This document shows, in pieces, positions 45,550-54,661 of a DNA stretch of 64,000 nucleotides; position 1 is the stretch's first letter; every line of letters starts with the position of its first letter. Location: positions 248,001 to 312,000 of the forward strand of contig JAIUPQ010000003.1 in assembly GCA_020161145.1 (NCBI GenBank). Reading direction: 5' to 3'. The stretch comes from Pseudomonadota bacterium (GTDB lineage: Bacteria; Pseudomonadota; Gammaproteobacteria; Burkholderiales; Burkholderiaceae_C). Position numbers and translations under genes: made by a program. The notes under the pieces were generated by a model. The model searched no databases and was not told the DNA's origin. It saw only the letters and a list, made by a program, of their open reading frames with translations.

Positions 45550-46991
45550 CGCCCGCCCCCCTGGCTGCGCCGCCCGGCCTTGGCCTGGGCGCGGTACTGG
45601 GCCATGAAGGTGCCGCCCGGCGGCGCGGGAAAGTCGCGGTAAGCCGTCCAGGCGCCCAGGCCCGGCATGCGGCGGATCCAGCCGCCGTGCGCAAAGCGAC
45701 GCAGCACGGGGCCGGCCAGCCGGGTGGCCAGCCGCCACAGCCAGGGCTGGCTGGCCACCAGCGCAAACGCGCCCATGCCGGCGCGCATGGTCATGGGCTC
45801 CAGCCCTTCGCGCCACGAGCGGTCGCGCCAGCCGCGCAGCAGCGTGGGCAGCGGGATGGCCACGGGGCAGACTTCCTGGCATTTGCCGTTGAGCGTGCAG
45901 GCTTGTGGCAGGTCGCGGGTGTGTTCGTTCAGGCCGTCGAGCACGGGGGTGAGCACGGCGCCCATGGGGCCGGGGTAGGTGCCGCCGTAGGCGTGGCCAC
46001 CCACCTGGCGAAAGACCACGCAGTGGTTCATGCAGGCGCCGCAGCGGATGCAGCGCAGCATCTCGCGCAGTGCGGCGTCGCGCAGCATGCGCGTGCGGCC
46101 GTTGTCCACCAGCACGATGTGGAAGGCGTCGGGCCCGTCGCGCTCGCCGCTCTGGCGCGGGCCGCAGTGGAAGGTGGTGTACTGCGTCACGTCGGCCCCG
46201 GTGGCCGAGCGCACCAGCAGCCGCAGCATGGCAAACGCATGGCGGGTGGAGGGCACCAGCTTCTCGATGCCGGCGGTGACGATGTGCACGCGCGGCGGCG
46301 AGGTGGTCAGCTCGGCGTTGCCCTCGTTGGTCACCGTGCAGGTGGCCCCGGTGTCGGCCACCAGAAAGTTGGCGCCCGAGATGGCCACGTCGGCGCTGAG
46401 GAACTTCTCGCGCAGCGCACGGCGGGCGCTTTCCACCATCTGCGGCACGCTGGCGCCTTCGGGCGGTGGCTCGCGGTGGGCGCGGCGGAACATCGCCAGC
46501 ACCTGCTCGCGGGTGCGGTGCATGGCCGGCCAGACGATGTGCGAGGGCGTGTCACCACCCAGCTGCACGATGTGCTCGGCCAGGTCGGTCTCCACGCGCT
46601 CGATGCCGGCCGCGTCCAGCGCATGCGGCAGGCCGATCTCCTCGCCCAGCATGGATTTGACGCGGGTGACGCGCCGGGCACCCGCCTGCTGGCACAGCCG
46701 CACGACGATGGCCGCCGCCTCGTCGGCCGTGGCGGCCCAGTGCACCTGGGCGCCGCTGGCAATGGCGTTGGCCTCGAACTGCTTGAGGTAGTAGTCCAGG
46801 TTGGCCAGCACATGGTCTTTGATGGCCTTGCCCTGGGCGCGCGCGGCCTCGAACTGCGGGAACTCGGCCAACGCGGCGGCGCGCTTGCGCTCGGCCGTGC
46901 CGGTGGTGCGGTCGATGGCGGTCTTGAGCGTGGGATCGGCCAGCGCGGCGGCAGCGCGGGCCGTAAAGGTGATGGGGGCGGTAGAGGTCAT
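45546..46991 (-). CDS. lutB: Lactate utilisation iron-sulfur protein B
   Basis: Iron-sulfur subunit of the LutABC complex, 481 aa. An N-terminal LUD domain includes ADTGATCTVTNEGNAEL. Two 4Fe-4S motifs follow: CIRCGACMNHC near residue 310 and CTLNGKCQEVCP near 365. A C-terminal DUF3390-like tail ends in a basic QAKAGRRSQGGGR. The start overlaps the lutA stop by 4 bases. The complex oxidises lactate to pyruvate at the membrane. Confidence 0.95.
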   Translation of the reverse strand: MTSTAPITFTARAAAALADPTLKTAIDRTTGTAERKRAAALAEFPQFEAARAQGKAIKDHVLANLDYYLKQFEANAIASGAQVHWAATADEAAAIVVRLCQQAGARRVTRVKSMLGEEIGLPHALDAAGIERVETDLAEHIVQLGGDTPSHIVWPAMHRTREQVLAMFRRAHREPPPEGASVPQMVESARRALREKFLSADVAISGANFLVADTGATCTVTNEGNAELTTSPPRVHIVTAGIEKLVPSTRHAFAMLRLLVRSATGADVTQYTTFHCGPRQSGERDGPDAFHIVLVDNGRTRMLRDAALREMLRCIRCGACMNHCVVFRQVGGHAYGGTYPGPMGAVLTPVLDGLNEHTRDLPQACTLNGKCQEVCPVAIPLPTLLRGWRDRSWREGLEPMTMRAGMGAFALVASQPWLWRLATRLAGPVLRRFAHGGWIRRMPGLGAWTAYRDFPAPPGGTFMAQYRAQAKAGRRSQGGGR

Positions 46992-47764
46992 GGGCCCTCC
47001 TCGCCAATGGCCGGCGCGCTGCCTGCCATGCCGGCCAGCACCTCGGCGACGTGAAAGACGCGCACCGGCGCGCCCTCACGGTGCAGCTTGCCGGCCATGT
47101 TGAGCAGACAGCCCAGGTCGCCCCCCAGCAGCAGGTCGGCCCCGGTGGCGCGCACGTTGGCGGTCTTCTCGCCCACCACGGCGTTGGAGATGGCCGGGTA
47201 TTTGACACAGAAGGTGCCGCCAAAGCCGCAGCACACGTCATGCCCCGGCAGCGGCACCTGGGTCAGGCCCTGCACCTGAGCCAGCAGCGCACGCGGCTGG
47301 GCCTGCACGCCCAGCTCGCGCAGGCCCGAGCAGGAGTCGTGGTAGGTGCAGCTGGCGGCCAGTTGCACAGACGGCAGCCGGGCGTGCAGCACGTCCACCA
47401 GAAAGCTGGTCAGCTCAAAGGTGCGCGCCGCCAGCGCCTGGGCGCGGGGCTGCCATTCGGCATCGCCGGCCAGGGCCTCGGCATAGTGGGCGCGCGTCAT
47501 GCCCACGCAGGAGCCCGAGGGCGCCACCACGTAGTCGTAGGGTTCAAAAACCTCGATGAAGCGGCGCGCCAGTGCGGCCGTGCTGGCGGTGTCGCCGCTG
47601 TTGAAGGCGGGCTGGCCGCAACAGGTCTGGGCTTCGGGCACCGCCACCTTGCAGCCGGCCGCCTCCAGCAGGTGCAGCGCGGCAAAGCCGACGCTGGGGC
47701 GCGTGACATCGACCAGGCAGGTGACGAACAGGGCGACATGCGGGGCGGGTGGTGCGGCGGCCAT
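46988..47764 (-). CDS. lutA: Lactate utilisation protein A (CCG domains)
   Basis: First subunit of LutABC, 258 aa. Two CCG (Cys-rich) domains are seen, with EAQTCCGQPAFNSGD near residue 45 and GHDVCCGFGGTFCVKYP near 175; they resemble heterodisulfide reductase modules. The ATG starts the operon lutA-B-C. An AEC-type transporter gene lies 51 bases upstream on the same strand and could belong to the unit. Confidence 0.94.
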   Translation of the reverse strand: MAAAPPAPHVALFVTCLVDVTRPSVGFAALHLLEAAGCKVAVPEAQTCCGQPAFNSGDTASTAALARRFIEVFEPYDYVVAPSGSCVGMTRAHYAEALAGDAEWQPRAQALAARTFELTSFLVDVLHARLPSVQLAASCTYHDSCSGLRELGVQAQPRALLAQVQGLTQVPLPGHDVCCGFGGTFCVKYPAISNAVVGEKTANVRATGADLLLGGDLGCLLNMAGKLHREGAPVRVFHVAEVLAGMAGSAPAIGEEGP

Positions 47765-47815
47765 GGGGCGAATGTACTCAAGGGCGGGAGCCAGGGGTAT
47801 CCCCAGTTGCCCCGG

Positions 47816-48751
47816 CTACCCCACCCCCCACGCCCACAGCGCGAAGGTGGCGAACGCCACCACCGTGGTGGCCATGATGACGCGCGGCACCAGCGCGGCG
47901 CCGGCACCCAGCCGGTGGGCCAGCATGGCCACGTTGCTGGCGCTGGGCAGGGCGGCCACCAGCACCAGGGCCGTCCACTGCGCCGCGCCGATCCAGCCGC
48001 CGCGCAGCGCGGCCCAGCCCGCCAGCGCCACGGCGGCCGGGTGGGCCACCAGCTTGACCACCACCAGCGGCCACACGGGCACGGGCCTGGCCTCGGCCGC
48101 CGCCCCGCCGCGCCCGGCGTGGTGCAGCACGGTGCCAATCATGAACAGCGCCACCGGGCTGGCAGCAGCCGCCAGCAAGTCGATGGTGGCGCGCACCGGC
48201 ACCGGCAGTTGAGTGCCGCTGGCGCCCAGCGCAGCGCCAATCACGATGGCCCAGGCCAGCGGGTTGCGCGCGGCACCAGAGAGTGCCCGCCTGGCGCCGC
48301 CATGCTGGCCCAGCGCCAGCGCCAGCGAGGTGGTCAGCACCATGTCGATGGCGATGCTGCTGACCACCGGCCCGGCCGAGGCCGGCCCCAATAACGCGGC
48401 CAGCAACGGCAGGCCCATGAAGCCGCTGTTGGGAAAGACGGCAATCAGCGCGGCAAACGCCGCGTCCACCCGGCCCATGCGCCGGCGCGCCCAGGCCACC
48501 ACGGCCAGCAGCAGCGCCGTGCCGGCCAGCGCGTAGACCAGCAGCACACCGGGGTGCAGCAGCTCGGCCAGCGGCAGCGTCATGCCAAAGCGCAGCAGCA
48601 TGGCGGGCAGCGCAAAGTCCAGCACGAAGGCATTGAGCCCGCCCACGGCCCCGGGCCCCACCCAGCCGCGCCGGGCCGCCCACCAGCCGGCGGCCACCAC
48701 GGCAAAGAAGGGCGTGGTGGTGGCCAGAATGGCCAGCAGCGTGCTGCCCAT
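47816..48751 (-). CDS. AEC-family transporter
   Basis: Auxin-efflux-carrier-type membrane transporter, 311 aa with ten hydrophobic segments in two halves. It opens LLAILATTTPFFAVVAAGWWAARRG, has the conserved VFPNSGFMGLPLL and ends with an ALPSASNVAMLAHRLG helix. Its ATG overlaps the YchJ-like stop (ATGA). Bacterial AEC members carry small carboxylates, so moving lactate or a related acid for lutABC is plausible but unproven. Confidence 0.88.
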   Translation of the reverse strand: MGSTLLAILATTTPFFAVVAAGWWAARRGWVGPGAVGGLNAFVLDFALPAMLLRFGMTLPLAELLHPGVLLVYALAGTALLLAVVAWARRRMGRVDAAFAALIAVFPNSGFMGLPLLAALLGPASAGPVVSSIAIDMVLTTSLALALGQHGGARRALSGAARNPLAWAIVIGAALGASGTQLPVPVRATIDLLAAAASPVALFMIGTVLHHAGRGGAAAEARPVPVWPLVVVKLVAHPAAVALAGWAALRGGWIGAAQWTALVLVAALPSASNVAMLAHRLGAGAALVPRVIMATTVVAFATFALWAWGVG

Positions 48752-49122
48752 CAGCGGATGTCGCCGTCCACGTACACCCAGCCACCAGGCAGCCGCACAA
48801 AACGGCTGCACTCATGCAGCCGGTGCGCCCGGCCCGCCAGCTTGCTGCGGGCCACGAACTCCACCTCGGCATGGTCGGCGTCCACCCTGCGGTGGGCCTT
48901 GATGGCCAGCCCCAGCCAGCGCAGACCCGGCGGGTCGGGCGTCAGCTCGGCCGGCCGCGTGTCCGGGTGCCAGGTGGCCAGCAGGTAGTCCTGCAGGCCC
49001 AGCACGTAGGCGCTGTAGCGTGAACGCATCAGCGCCAGCGCGTCGGGTACCGGCTGGCCCGTGTGCCAACGGCCACAGCATTGGGCGTAAGCGCGCGCCA
49101 GATCGCAGGGACAGGGATTCAT
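48751..49122 (-). CDS. YchJ-like SEC-C protein
   Basis: 123-aa UPF0225/YchJ-type protein. The N-terminal zinc-binding SEC-C-like motif is NPCPCDLARAYAQCCGRWH, with four Cys. Then come ALMRSRYSAYVLGLQDYLLATWHPDTRP and a C-terminal NTF2-like strand pattern. Function unknown. It diverges from the PAS kinase gene across 33 bases and is coupled to the AEC transporter. Confidence 0.9.
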   Translation of the reverse strand: MNPCPCDLARAYAQCCGRWHTGQPVPDALALMRSRYSAYVLGLQDYLLATWHPDTRPAELTPDPPGLRWLGLAIKAHRRVDADHAEVEFVARSKLAGRAHRLHECSRFVRLPGGWVYVDGDIR

Positions 49123-49155
49123 CCCCTATATTTGACCAGCCACCACAGACCCCAC

Positions 49156-52011
49156 ATGACCTCGTTGCTGCGCCCCGGCCGTGCCACGGCCGCCCCCACC
49201 CTGTCCGGCATCGATGCCGACCTGGACGACTTGTTCGAACTCAGCCCGCAGGCGCTGTTGCTGTTCGATGAAACCGGCCGCATCGTGCACCTGAACGCCG
49301 CCATGCAGCCGCTGGCCGATGGCGCCAGCCGCATGGCCGAGTTGCCCGAGCCGCTGCGCGAGGCGCTGGGCTGGCCCGAGCGCCTGCCGCCCGTGCGCCA
49401 GCAGCGCGAACACACCGGCTGGCTGACCGTGGCCGGGCGCCGCCTGCACCTGCGGCTGCGCGTGCGCGGCCTGCGCCCGCGCAACACGGCGCGCTGGCTG
49501 GTGCAGGCCGAGGACTTGCGCAGCGCCGACGAGCTGGCACTGGCCCGCCACGAGCTGGCCGCCGTGCTGGACACCGTGGGCGCCGCCGTGGCCACCCACG
49601 ACCCCGCGCGCGGCTGGGTGACCACCGCCCTGCCCCACAGCAGCGACGAGCCCAACGCGGCCCAGCGCGGCGTCAGCCGCGAGGTGGTGGAGAGCGACAC
49701 CTTGCCCGCCTACGAGCAGTTGCAGGCCGCGCTGCGCCAGCGCCAGCGCACCGAGGTGCGCTTCGCCGTGCGCCACGCCGACCTGGGCCGGCGCTGGCTC
49801 AGCACCCGCGTGCAGCCCGAGGCGGGCGGTGGCCCGCTGCTGACGGCCGTGACGCGCGACGTGACCACCGAGCGCCGCGCCAGCCGCGAGGGCGAGCGCC
49901 TGAGCTGCGTGCTGGAAGGCGCCAGCATGGGCCTGGCGGTGCTGCGCGGCCTGACCGTGCTGCGCGCCAGCCCCCGCTTTGATGCCTTGCTGGGCCGCAC
50001 AGAGGCCACGCCCGGCGCGCTGGACGCGCTGCTGCTGGCCGCCGGCGTGGCGCCGACCCAGGTGGTGCAGGCGGTGGCGCAGTGGCAGGCCAGCAACACC
50101 TTCGACGGCACGCTGACGCTGGCGCGCCCGTCCCATGCCGGCCCCACGCGGCTGGGCCTGCGGCTGACGCGCACGGGGGGCGAACTGACGCTGGCCCAGC
50201 TCTGCGACCTGTCGGCCCAGCAGGCGCGCGAGGCCGAGGTCGAGCACCTGACGCACGAGCGCAACCTGCTGTTCAACCAGCCCGGCGTGGGCATCCTGAT
50301 TCAGCGCGATGGCCACATCACCCGCGCCAACGCCGCGCTGGGCGAGCTGCTGGGCCGCCCGGCCGAGGCGCTGCGCGGCATGGCCGTGGCCGACCTCTAT
50401 GCCGACGACCGCGCCCACCTGGCCTACGGCAGCCAGGAGCGGCGCGACCTGCAGCACCACGGCCGCTCGCGCGGCGAGCGCCAGTTGCGCCGCGCCGACG
50501 ACAGCCTGATCTGGGTGCAGGCCAGCATCCACCCGCTGGACCCGCACGACCTGGCCGGCGGCACGCTGACGGTGTTCGTCAGCGCCGAGGACGGGCGGCG
50601 CGCGCGCGCCTCACTGCTGGTGCACACCGACCGCACCCGGGCCATTCTGGATTCGGTGCTGGTGGGCATCGTCACCGTGGGCACGCAAGGCATCGAGTGG
50701 ATGAACCGCTCGGCACGGCGCATGTTCGGCGGTGAGCTGGCCGAGTTTCTGGGCCAGCCCATTGCCGTGGGCGCACCCCCCGACGAAGCCGACCACCCGC
50801 TGCGCCGCAGCGACTGGCTGGCCACCTTGCGCGAGGGCCAGTCGGAGACGTTTGAATGCCGGCTTGCCGGCCGCGACGGCCGCGCCTTCTGGGTGGTGGG
50901 CAACGTGGTGGTCACCGGCCGCCCCGAAGACGAGGGCGGCGGGCAGCTGACGTTTGCGCTGCTGGACATCCAGCGCCGCCGCGAGGCCGAACAGCAGATC
51001 GCCCAGGCGCGCGCCAGCCTGCAGCGCATCATCGAAACCGCGCCGCTGGCCATTGCCCTCTTCGATGCGCGCACCCAGCAGGTGCTGCAGCTCAACCAGG
51101 CCATGACCGCCTTTGCCCGCCGGCCGGCCAGCGACATGCTGGGCCGGGCGCCCGCGCTGTGGCTGCCCGGCGCCGAGGCCGCCTTGCTGGCGGGCGACCT
51201 GCATCTGGCGCTGTCGGCCCAGGACGCCGTGCGGCGCGAGCTGACCCGCGTGGCCGAAACCGGCGAGCCGGCCCGCGTGTGGGACATGCGCATCGTCTCG
51301 CTGCGCGCCAGCGGCGGTGAAGAGCAGGTGCTGCTGGTGGCCAGCGACGTGACCGAGCAGCGCGCCGCCGAGCAGACCCGGCTGGACGCCGCCATTGCCC
51401 AGCGCGACATGCTGGTGCGCGAGGTGCACCACCGCATCAAGAACAACCTGCAAGGCGTGGCCGGCCTGCTGCAGCAGAACGTGCAGCGCCACCCCGAGGC
51501 CGCCGCTGCCATCGCCGAAGCCGTGGGCCAGGTGCACGCCATCGCCCAGGTGCACGGCCTGCAGGTGGGCGCCAGCGGCCCGCTGCGCGTGCGCCGCGTC
51601 ATCGAGGCCATTGCCAGCTCGGTGCAACGCATGTTCGGCCAGCCCATCGCCTTCGAGGTGCAAGGCGTGGCGCCGCACCGCTTTGCGCTCTCCGAGGCCG
51701 ACTCCATCCCCATCGCCCTCACCGTCAACGAGCTGCTGACCAACGCCATCAAACACCGCCAGGGCGAAGCCCCCATCGGCTGCACCGTCACCACCGGCGA
51801 GGACGAGGTGACCGTGTGCATCACCAACCCCGGCGGCCTGGCCGAGGGCTTCAACCTGGACACCGTGCCGGCCGGCATCTCGGGCCTGGGCCTGGTGCGC
51901 GCGCTGCTGCCGCGCAAGGGCGCGCGCATGACGCTGATCTGCGTGGGCGATGCGGTGGCCGCCGAGTTGCACCTGACACCGCCGGCCGTGGTGGTGCTGG
52001 ACCCCTTGTGA
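49156..52011 (+). CDS. Multi-PAS cytoplasmic histidine kinase (HisKA_2)
   Basis: Soluble sensor kinase of 951 aa without membrane helices. Five or six PAS-like modules fill residues 25-750; clear ones start near LFELSPQALLLFDETGRIVHLN, LFNQPGVGILIQRDGHITRAN, ILDSVLVGIVTVGTQGIEWMN and IIETAPLAIALFDARTQQVLQ. The HisKA_2 phosphoacceptor is EVHHRIKNNLQG near residue 757, followed by an HATPase with NELLTNAIKH and GISGLGLV. It lies 13 bases before an ANTAR regulator, the EutW/EutV-like kinase-regulator pairing. Confidence 0.9.
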   Translation: MTSLLRPGRATAAPTLSGIDADLDDLFELSPQALLLFDETGRIVHLNAAMQPLADGASRMAELPEPLREALGWPERLPPVRQQREHTGWLTVAGRRLHLRLRVRGLRPRNTARWLVQAEDLRSADELALARHELAAVLDTVGAAVATHDPARGWVTTALPHSSDEPNAAQRGVSREVVESDTLPAYEQLQAALRQRQRTEVRFAVRHADLGRRWLSTRVQPEAGGGPLLTAVTRDVTTERRASREGERLSCVLEGASMGLAVLRGLTVLRASPRFDALLGRTEATPGALDALLLAAGVAPTQVVQAVAQWQASNTFDGTLTLARPSHAGPTRLGLRLTRTGGELTLAQLCDLSAQQAREAEVEHLTHERNLLFNQPGVGILIQRDGHITRANAALGELLGRPAEALRGMAVADLYADDRAHLAYGSQERRDLQHHGRSRGERQLRRADDSLIWVQASIHPLDPHDLAGGTLTVFVSAEDGRRARASLLVHTDRTRAILDSVLVGIVTVGTQGIEWMNRSARRMFGGELAEFLGQPIAVGAPPDEADHPLRRSDWLATLREGQSETFECRLAGRDGRAFWVVGNVVVTGRPEDEGGGQLTFALLDIQRRREAEQQIAQARASLQRIIETAPLAIALFDARTQQVLQLNQAMTAFARRPASDMLGRAPALWLPGAEAALLAGDLHLALSAQDAVRRELTRVAETGEPARVWDMRIVSLRASGGEEQVLLVASDVTEQRAAEQTRLDAAIAQRDMLVREVHHRIKNNLQGVAGLLQQNVQRHPEAAAAIAEAVGQVHAIAQVHGLQVGASGPLRVRRVIEAIASSVQRMFGQPIAFEVQGVAPHRFALSEADSIPIALTVNELLTNAIKHRQGEAPIGCTVTTGEDEVTVCITNPGGLAEGFNLDTVPAGISGLGLVRALLPRKGARMTLICVGDAVAAELHLTPPAVVVLDPL

Positions 52012-52024
52012 AAGAATTGCAACC

Positions 52025-52654
52025 ATGAGCAACAGCAGTCCCGGCACCCAAGGCAAGATTCTGGTGGTCGATGACGACCGCCTGGTGCTGGCCACCGTGG
52101 TGCACGGCCTGGCGCGGGCCGGCTACGAAGTGATTGACGCCGACAACGGCGACGACGCCATCCTGCTGGCCCGGGCCAACAAGCCCGACCTGGCGCTGCT
52201 GGACATCCGCATGGAAGGCAAGAGCGGCTTTGACGTGGCCGCCTACCTGCGCGAATCGCTGGGCACGCCCTTCATGTTCCTCTCGGCCTTTGCCGACGAC
52301 GAAACCCTGGCCCGCGTCAAGGAACTGGGCGCCGTGGCCTACCTGGTCAAGCCGCTGGACATTGCGCAAATCGTGCCCACCGTGGCCGCCGCGCTGGCCA
52401 ACCGCCGCGCCCAGCCCGCCCCGCCTCCGGTGCGTCCGGCGCCCGTGGCCGCTCCTGCTGCAGTCACCACCGACCCGCTGGCCAACCCCGTGCCCATTGC
52501 CGTGGGCGTGCTGATGCACCGCTATTCCCTCTCGCGCCAGGAGGCACTGACGCGGCTGAGCCGGCTGGCCGAAGGCGATGGCCGCAACCTGGTCGATCAG
52601 GCGCGGGCCCTGATCGACGCCGTGGAACTGCTGGCCCGCCCCGGGGCGCCCTAG
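52025..52654 (+). CDS. ANTAR-domain response regulator
   Basis: Response regulator of 209 aa. The receiver domain (residues 10-125) has ILVVDDDRLVL, the phosphorylated Asp in LALLDIRM and the Lys in YLVKPLDIA. A Pro/Ala linker leads to an ANTAR domain (155-205, GVLMHRYSLSRQEALTRLSRLA), which binds RNA hairpins and prevents transcription termination. It is co-transcribed with the HisKA_2 kinase. Its RNA targets are not evident in this window. Confidence 0.9.
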   Translation: MSNSSPGTQGKILVVDDDRLVLATVVHGLARAGYEVIDADNGDDAILLARANKPDLALLDIRMEGKSGFDVAAYLRESLGTPFMFLSAFADDETLARVKELGAVAYLVKPLDIAQIVPTVAAALANRRAQPAPPPVRPAPVAAPAAVTTDPLANPVPIAVGVLMHRYSLSRQEALTRLSRLAEGDGRNLVDQARALIDAVELLARPGAP

Positions 52655-52680
52655 CCCCTCCCTTACCGACAGGAGGCACC

Positions 52681-53049
52681 ATGCCCAACCGCATCGTCTG
52701 GGTGGACATCCCCGTCACCGACCTCGATCGCGCCCTGGCCTTCTACAGCGCCGTGCTGGGCGAGCCCGTCACCCGCGAAGGCGGCCCCGGCTTCGCCTTC
52801 GGCCTGCTGCCGCACGCCGGCGAAGACGTCGGTGGCTGCCTCTACGTGGCCGACGACAACGCCCCCAGCCTGCAAGGCCCGCTGATCTACCTGAACGCCA
52901 CCGGCCGGCTCGACGCCGCCGTGGCCGCCGCCACCGCCCAGGGCGGCCAGGTGCTGCAAGCCGTCCACCCCATCGGCCCCCACGGCTTTCGCGCCATCGT
53001 GCGCGACAGCGAGGGCAACCGGGTGGCGTTGCACGCGCCGACGCGCTGA
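52681..53049 (+). CDS. VOC-family protein (glyoxalase-like)
   Basis: 122-aa vicinal-oxygen-chelate fold with two beta-alpha-beta-beta-beta units. The first starts RIVWVDIPVTDLDRALAFYSAVLG and the second ends GHG-type as GPHGFRAIVRDSEGNRVALHAP. AGGAGG lies 6 bases before the ATG. Substrate unknown; many such proteins are antibiotic-binding or lyase-like, and nothing nearby selects among these. Confidence 0.85.
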   Translation: MPNRIVWVDIPVTDLDRALAFYSAVLGEPVTREGGPGFAFGLLPHAGEDVGGCLYVADDNAPSLQGPLIYLNATGRLDAAVAAATAQGGQVLQAVHPIGPHGFRAIVRDSEGNRVALHAPTR

Positions 53050-53062
53050 GAGTGCGGTCAGG

Positions 53063-53686
53063 TCACTGCTGCTGTTGCTGCTGCTGCGCCATCAGCGCCT
53101 CGTCCATGGCGTTCGCCCGGCCCTGGGCCGGGCGGGCCAGGTGGGGTTCGTAGTAGCGGGCGAAGACCGGGTTGGCGTCCAGCAGCTTCCACTGGGTGTA
53201 GAAACTGAGGTAGGCGCTCATCAGCAGGTCGGCGGCGGTGAAGTGGTCGCCGCAGAGGTAGGGGCCGCGTGAGACGGCGCCTTCCAGCGTGCGCACCACG
53301 TCGGCCAGCGTGCCGTAGCCGGCCTGCATGGGCTTGGCAAAGTGGCCCTCGGCCTTGGCCGTCATCACCGCCTCGAAGGGGCCGCTGATGAAGGCGATCC
53401 AGCGGTAGTAGGCGGCGCGCTCGGGGGTGTTCAGCGCCGGGGCCAGTTGCTTGTCGGGAAAGCGATCGGCCAGCCACAGGCAGATGGCAGCCACTTCGGT
53501 GACGACGGCGTCGCCATTGGTCAGCGCCGGCACCTTGCCCATGGGGTTGATGGCCAGGTAGTTGGGCGCCTTCATGGTGGTGCCGTAGTCCAGTTGCACG
53601 GCCTCGTAGCTGGCGCCGCATTCTTCAAGCATCCAGCGCGTGATGCGGCCGCGTGACATGGGGTTGGTGTAGAGGGTGAGTGACAT
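53063..53686 (-). CDS. Glutathione S-transferase
   Basis: 207-aa cytosolic GST. The thioredoxin-like half opens MSLTLYTNPMSRGRITRWMLEECG, has the cis-Pro segment GKVPAL and a glutathione-binding acidic region (DAVVTEVAAICLWLAD). The all-helical half runs from about residue 90. The last seven residues are glutamines encoded by CAG/CAA codons, an unusual tail that probably arose by slippage. It faces the VOC gene. Confidence 0.92.
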   Translation of the reverse strand: MSLTLYTNPMSRGRITRWMLEECGASYEAVQLDYGTTMKAPNYLAINPMGKVPALTNGDAVVTEVAAICLWLADRFPDKQLAPALNTPERAAYYRWIAFISGPFEAVMTAKAEGHFAKPMQAGYGTLADVVRTLEGAVSRGPYLCGDHFTAADLLMSAYLSFYTQWKLLDANPVFARYYEPHLARPAQGRANAMDEALMAQQQQQQQ

Positions 53687-53738
53687 GGGGTGCCTCCTGG
53701 CAAGGGTGAAGAAGGCCGCAGGTTACGGCCCTGGAGTG

Positions 53739-54431
53739 TCAACTTTTGTCAGCAGCGTGCTGCGCCCGCCAGCGGGCAATCAAGGTGTGACGGCCCACGG
53801 GGTAGCGCGCGCCGGTCTCGGCCAGCGCCAGCACCCGGTCGGCCCGGAAGTGGCGAATATCCGCTCGCAGCTCGCACCAGGCGGCAATCAGCCGGGTCTG
53901 CGCAAAGAAGGCCATGGCAAACGGCCAGATGGTGCGCTGGCTGGTCTGGCCTTGCTCGTCGCGGTAGGTCAGGCGCAGCACGCCCTCCTCGCGCACCGCG
54001 CGGCGCAGCAGGGGCAGCCAGGGCTCGGGCGGAGGCGCGGGCACTGCGCCGCGCGGCACGAACAGGCCGCTGGTCTCCACCGCCAGCCGCAGCGCAGTGG
54101 GCAGGCTGCTGGCAATGCGCGTCAGCGCCTGCTCGGCGGCGGCAGCCAGTTCGGGGTCGGCCTGGGTGGCCACCCAGCGCGCGCCCAGCAGCAAGGCGTC
54201 GAGTTCGTCGGCGCTGAACATCAGGGGCGGCAGCCAGAAACCGGGACGCAGCCGGTAGCCCACGCCCGGGTCGCCGTCGATGGCCGCGCCCTGCTCGCGC
54301 AGCGTGGCGATGTCGCGGTACAGCGTGCGCGGGCTCACGCCCAGCGTGTCGGCCAGCCACGCGCCGCGTGCGGGCTGGCGCTGGCGGCGCAGCAAGTCAT
54401 GCAACTGGAGCAGGCGGGCGGCACGGGTCAT
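53739..54431 (-). CDS. HTH/WYL transcriptional regulator (YafY-type)
   Basis: 230-aa regulator. The N-terminal winged helix is ARLLQLHDLLRRQRQPARGAWLADTLGVSPRTLYRDIATL. The WYL domain follows, with RLTYRDEQGQTSQRTIWPFAMAFFAQTRLIAAWCELR and RHFRADRVLAL. The ATG is chosen because the upstream frame is antisense to the CWC gene. It lies 52 bases upstream of the GST gene on the same strand and may control it. The WYL ligand is unknown. Confidence 0.88.
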   Translation of the reverse strand: MTRAARLLQLHDLLRRQRQPARGAWLADTLGVSPRTLYRDIATLREQGAAIDGDPGVGYRLRPGFWLPPLMFSADELDALLLGARWVATQADPELAAAAEQALTRIASSLPTALRLAVETSGLFVPRGAVPAPPPEPWLPLLRRAVREEGVLRLTYRDEQGQTSQRTIWPFAMAFFAQTRLIAAWCELRADIRHFRADRVLALAETGARYPVGRHTLIARWRAQHAADKS

Positions 54432-54448
54432 GGCCGTAGCATAGGGGC

Positions 54449-54661
54449 ATGGTCTCGCCCTGCCCTGCCGCACCGTCCGCGCCCAGCCTCTGCCCGCGCT
54501 GCGGCGCCGCGTTCGGCTGCGGGGCCGCCCAGCCGGGCTGCGCCTGCGGTCAGGTGCGGCTGACGGCTGCGCAGCGGGCCGACCTGGCGACGCGCTACCA
54601 GGGCTGCCTGTGCATGGCCTGCCTGCGGGCGCTGGCGGCACCAGACGCGCGGGCTCAATAG
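54449..54661 (+). CDS. Small Cys-rich (CWC-type) protein
   Basis: 70-aa protein with eight Cys: CPRCGAAFGCGA, CACGQ and CLCMACL. This is the layout of the cysteine-rich CWC family, where the central CWC is here CAC. Probably metal-binding; function unknown. It diverges from the WYL regulator by 17 bases and overlaps the end of the next minus-strand gene by 7 bases. Confidence 0.7.
   Translation: MVSPCPAAPSAPSLCPRCGAAFGCGAAQPGCACGQVRLTAAQRADLATRYQGCLCMACLRALAAPDARAQ

Noticed and set aside
45546-46991. lutB considered damaged by the nearby Rhs junction
   Set aside because: Both Fe-S motifs, the LUD domain and lutC beyond it are intact; the junction lies outside the operon's coding region.
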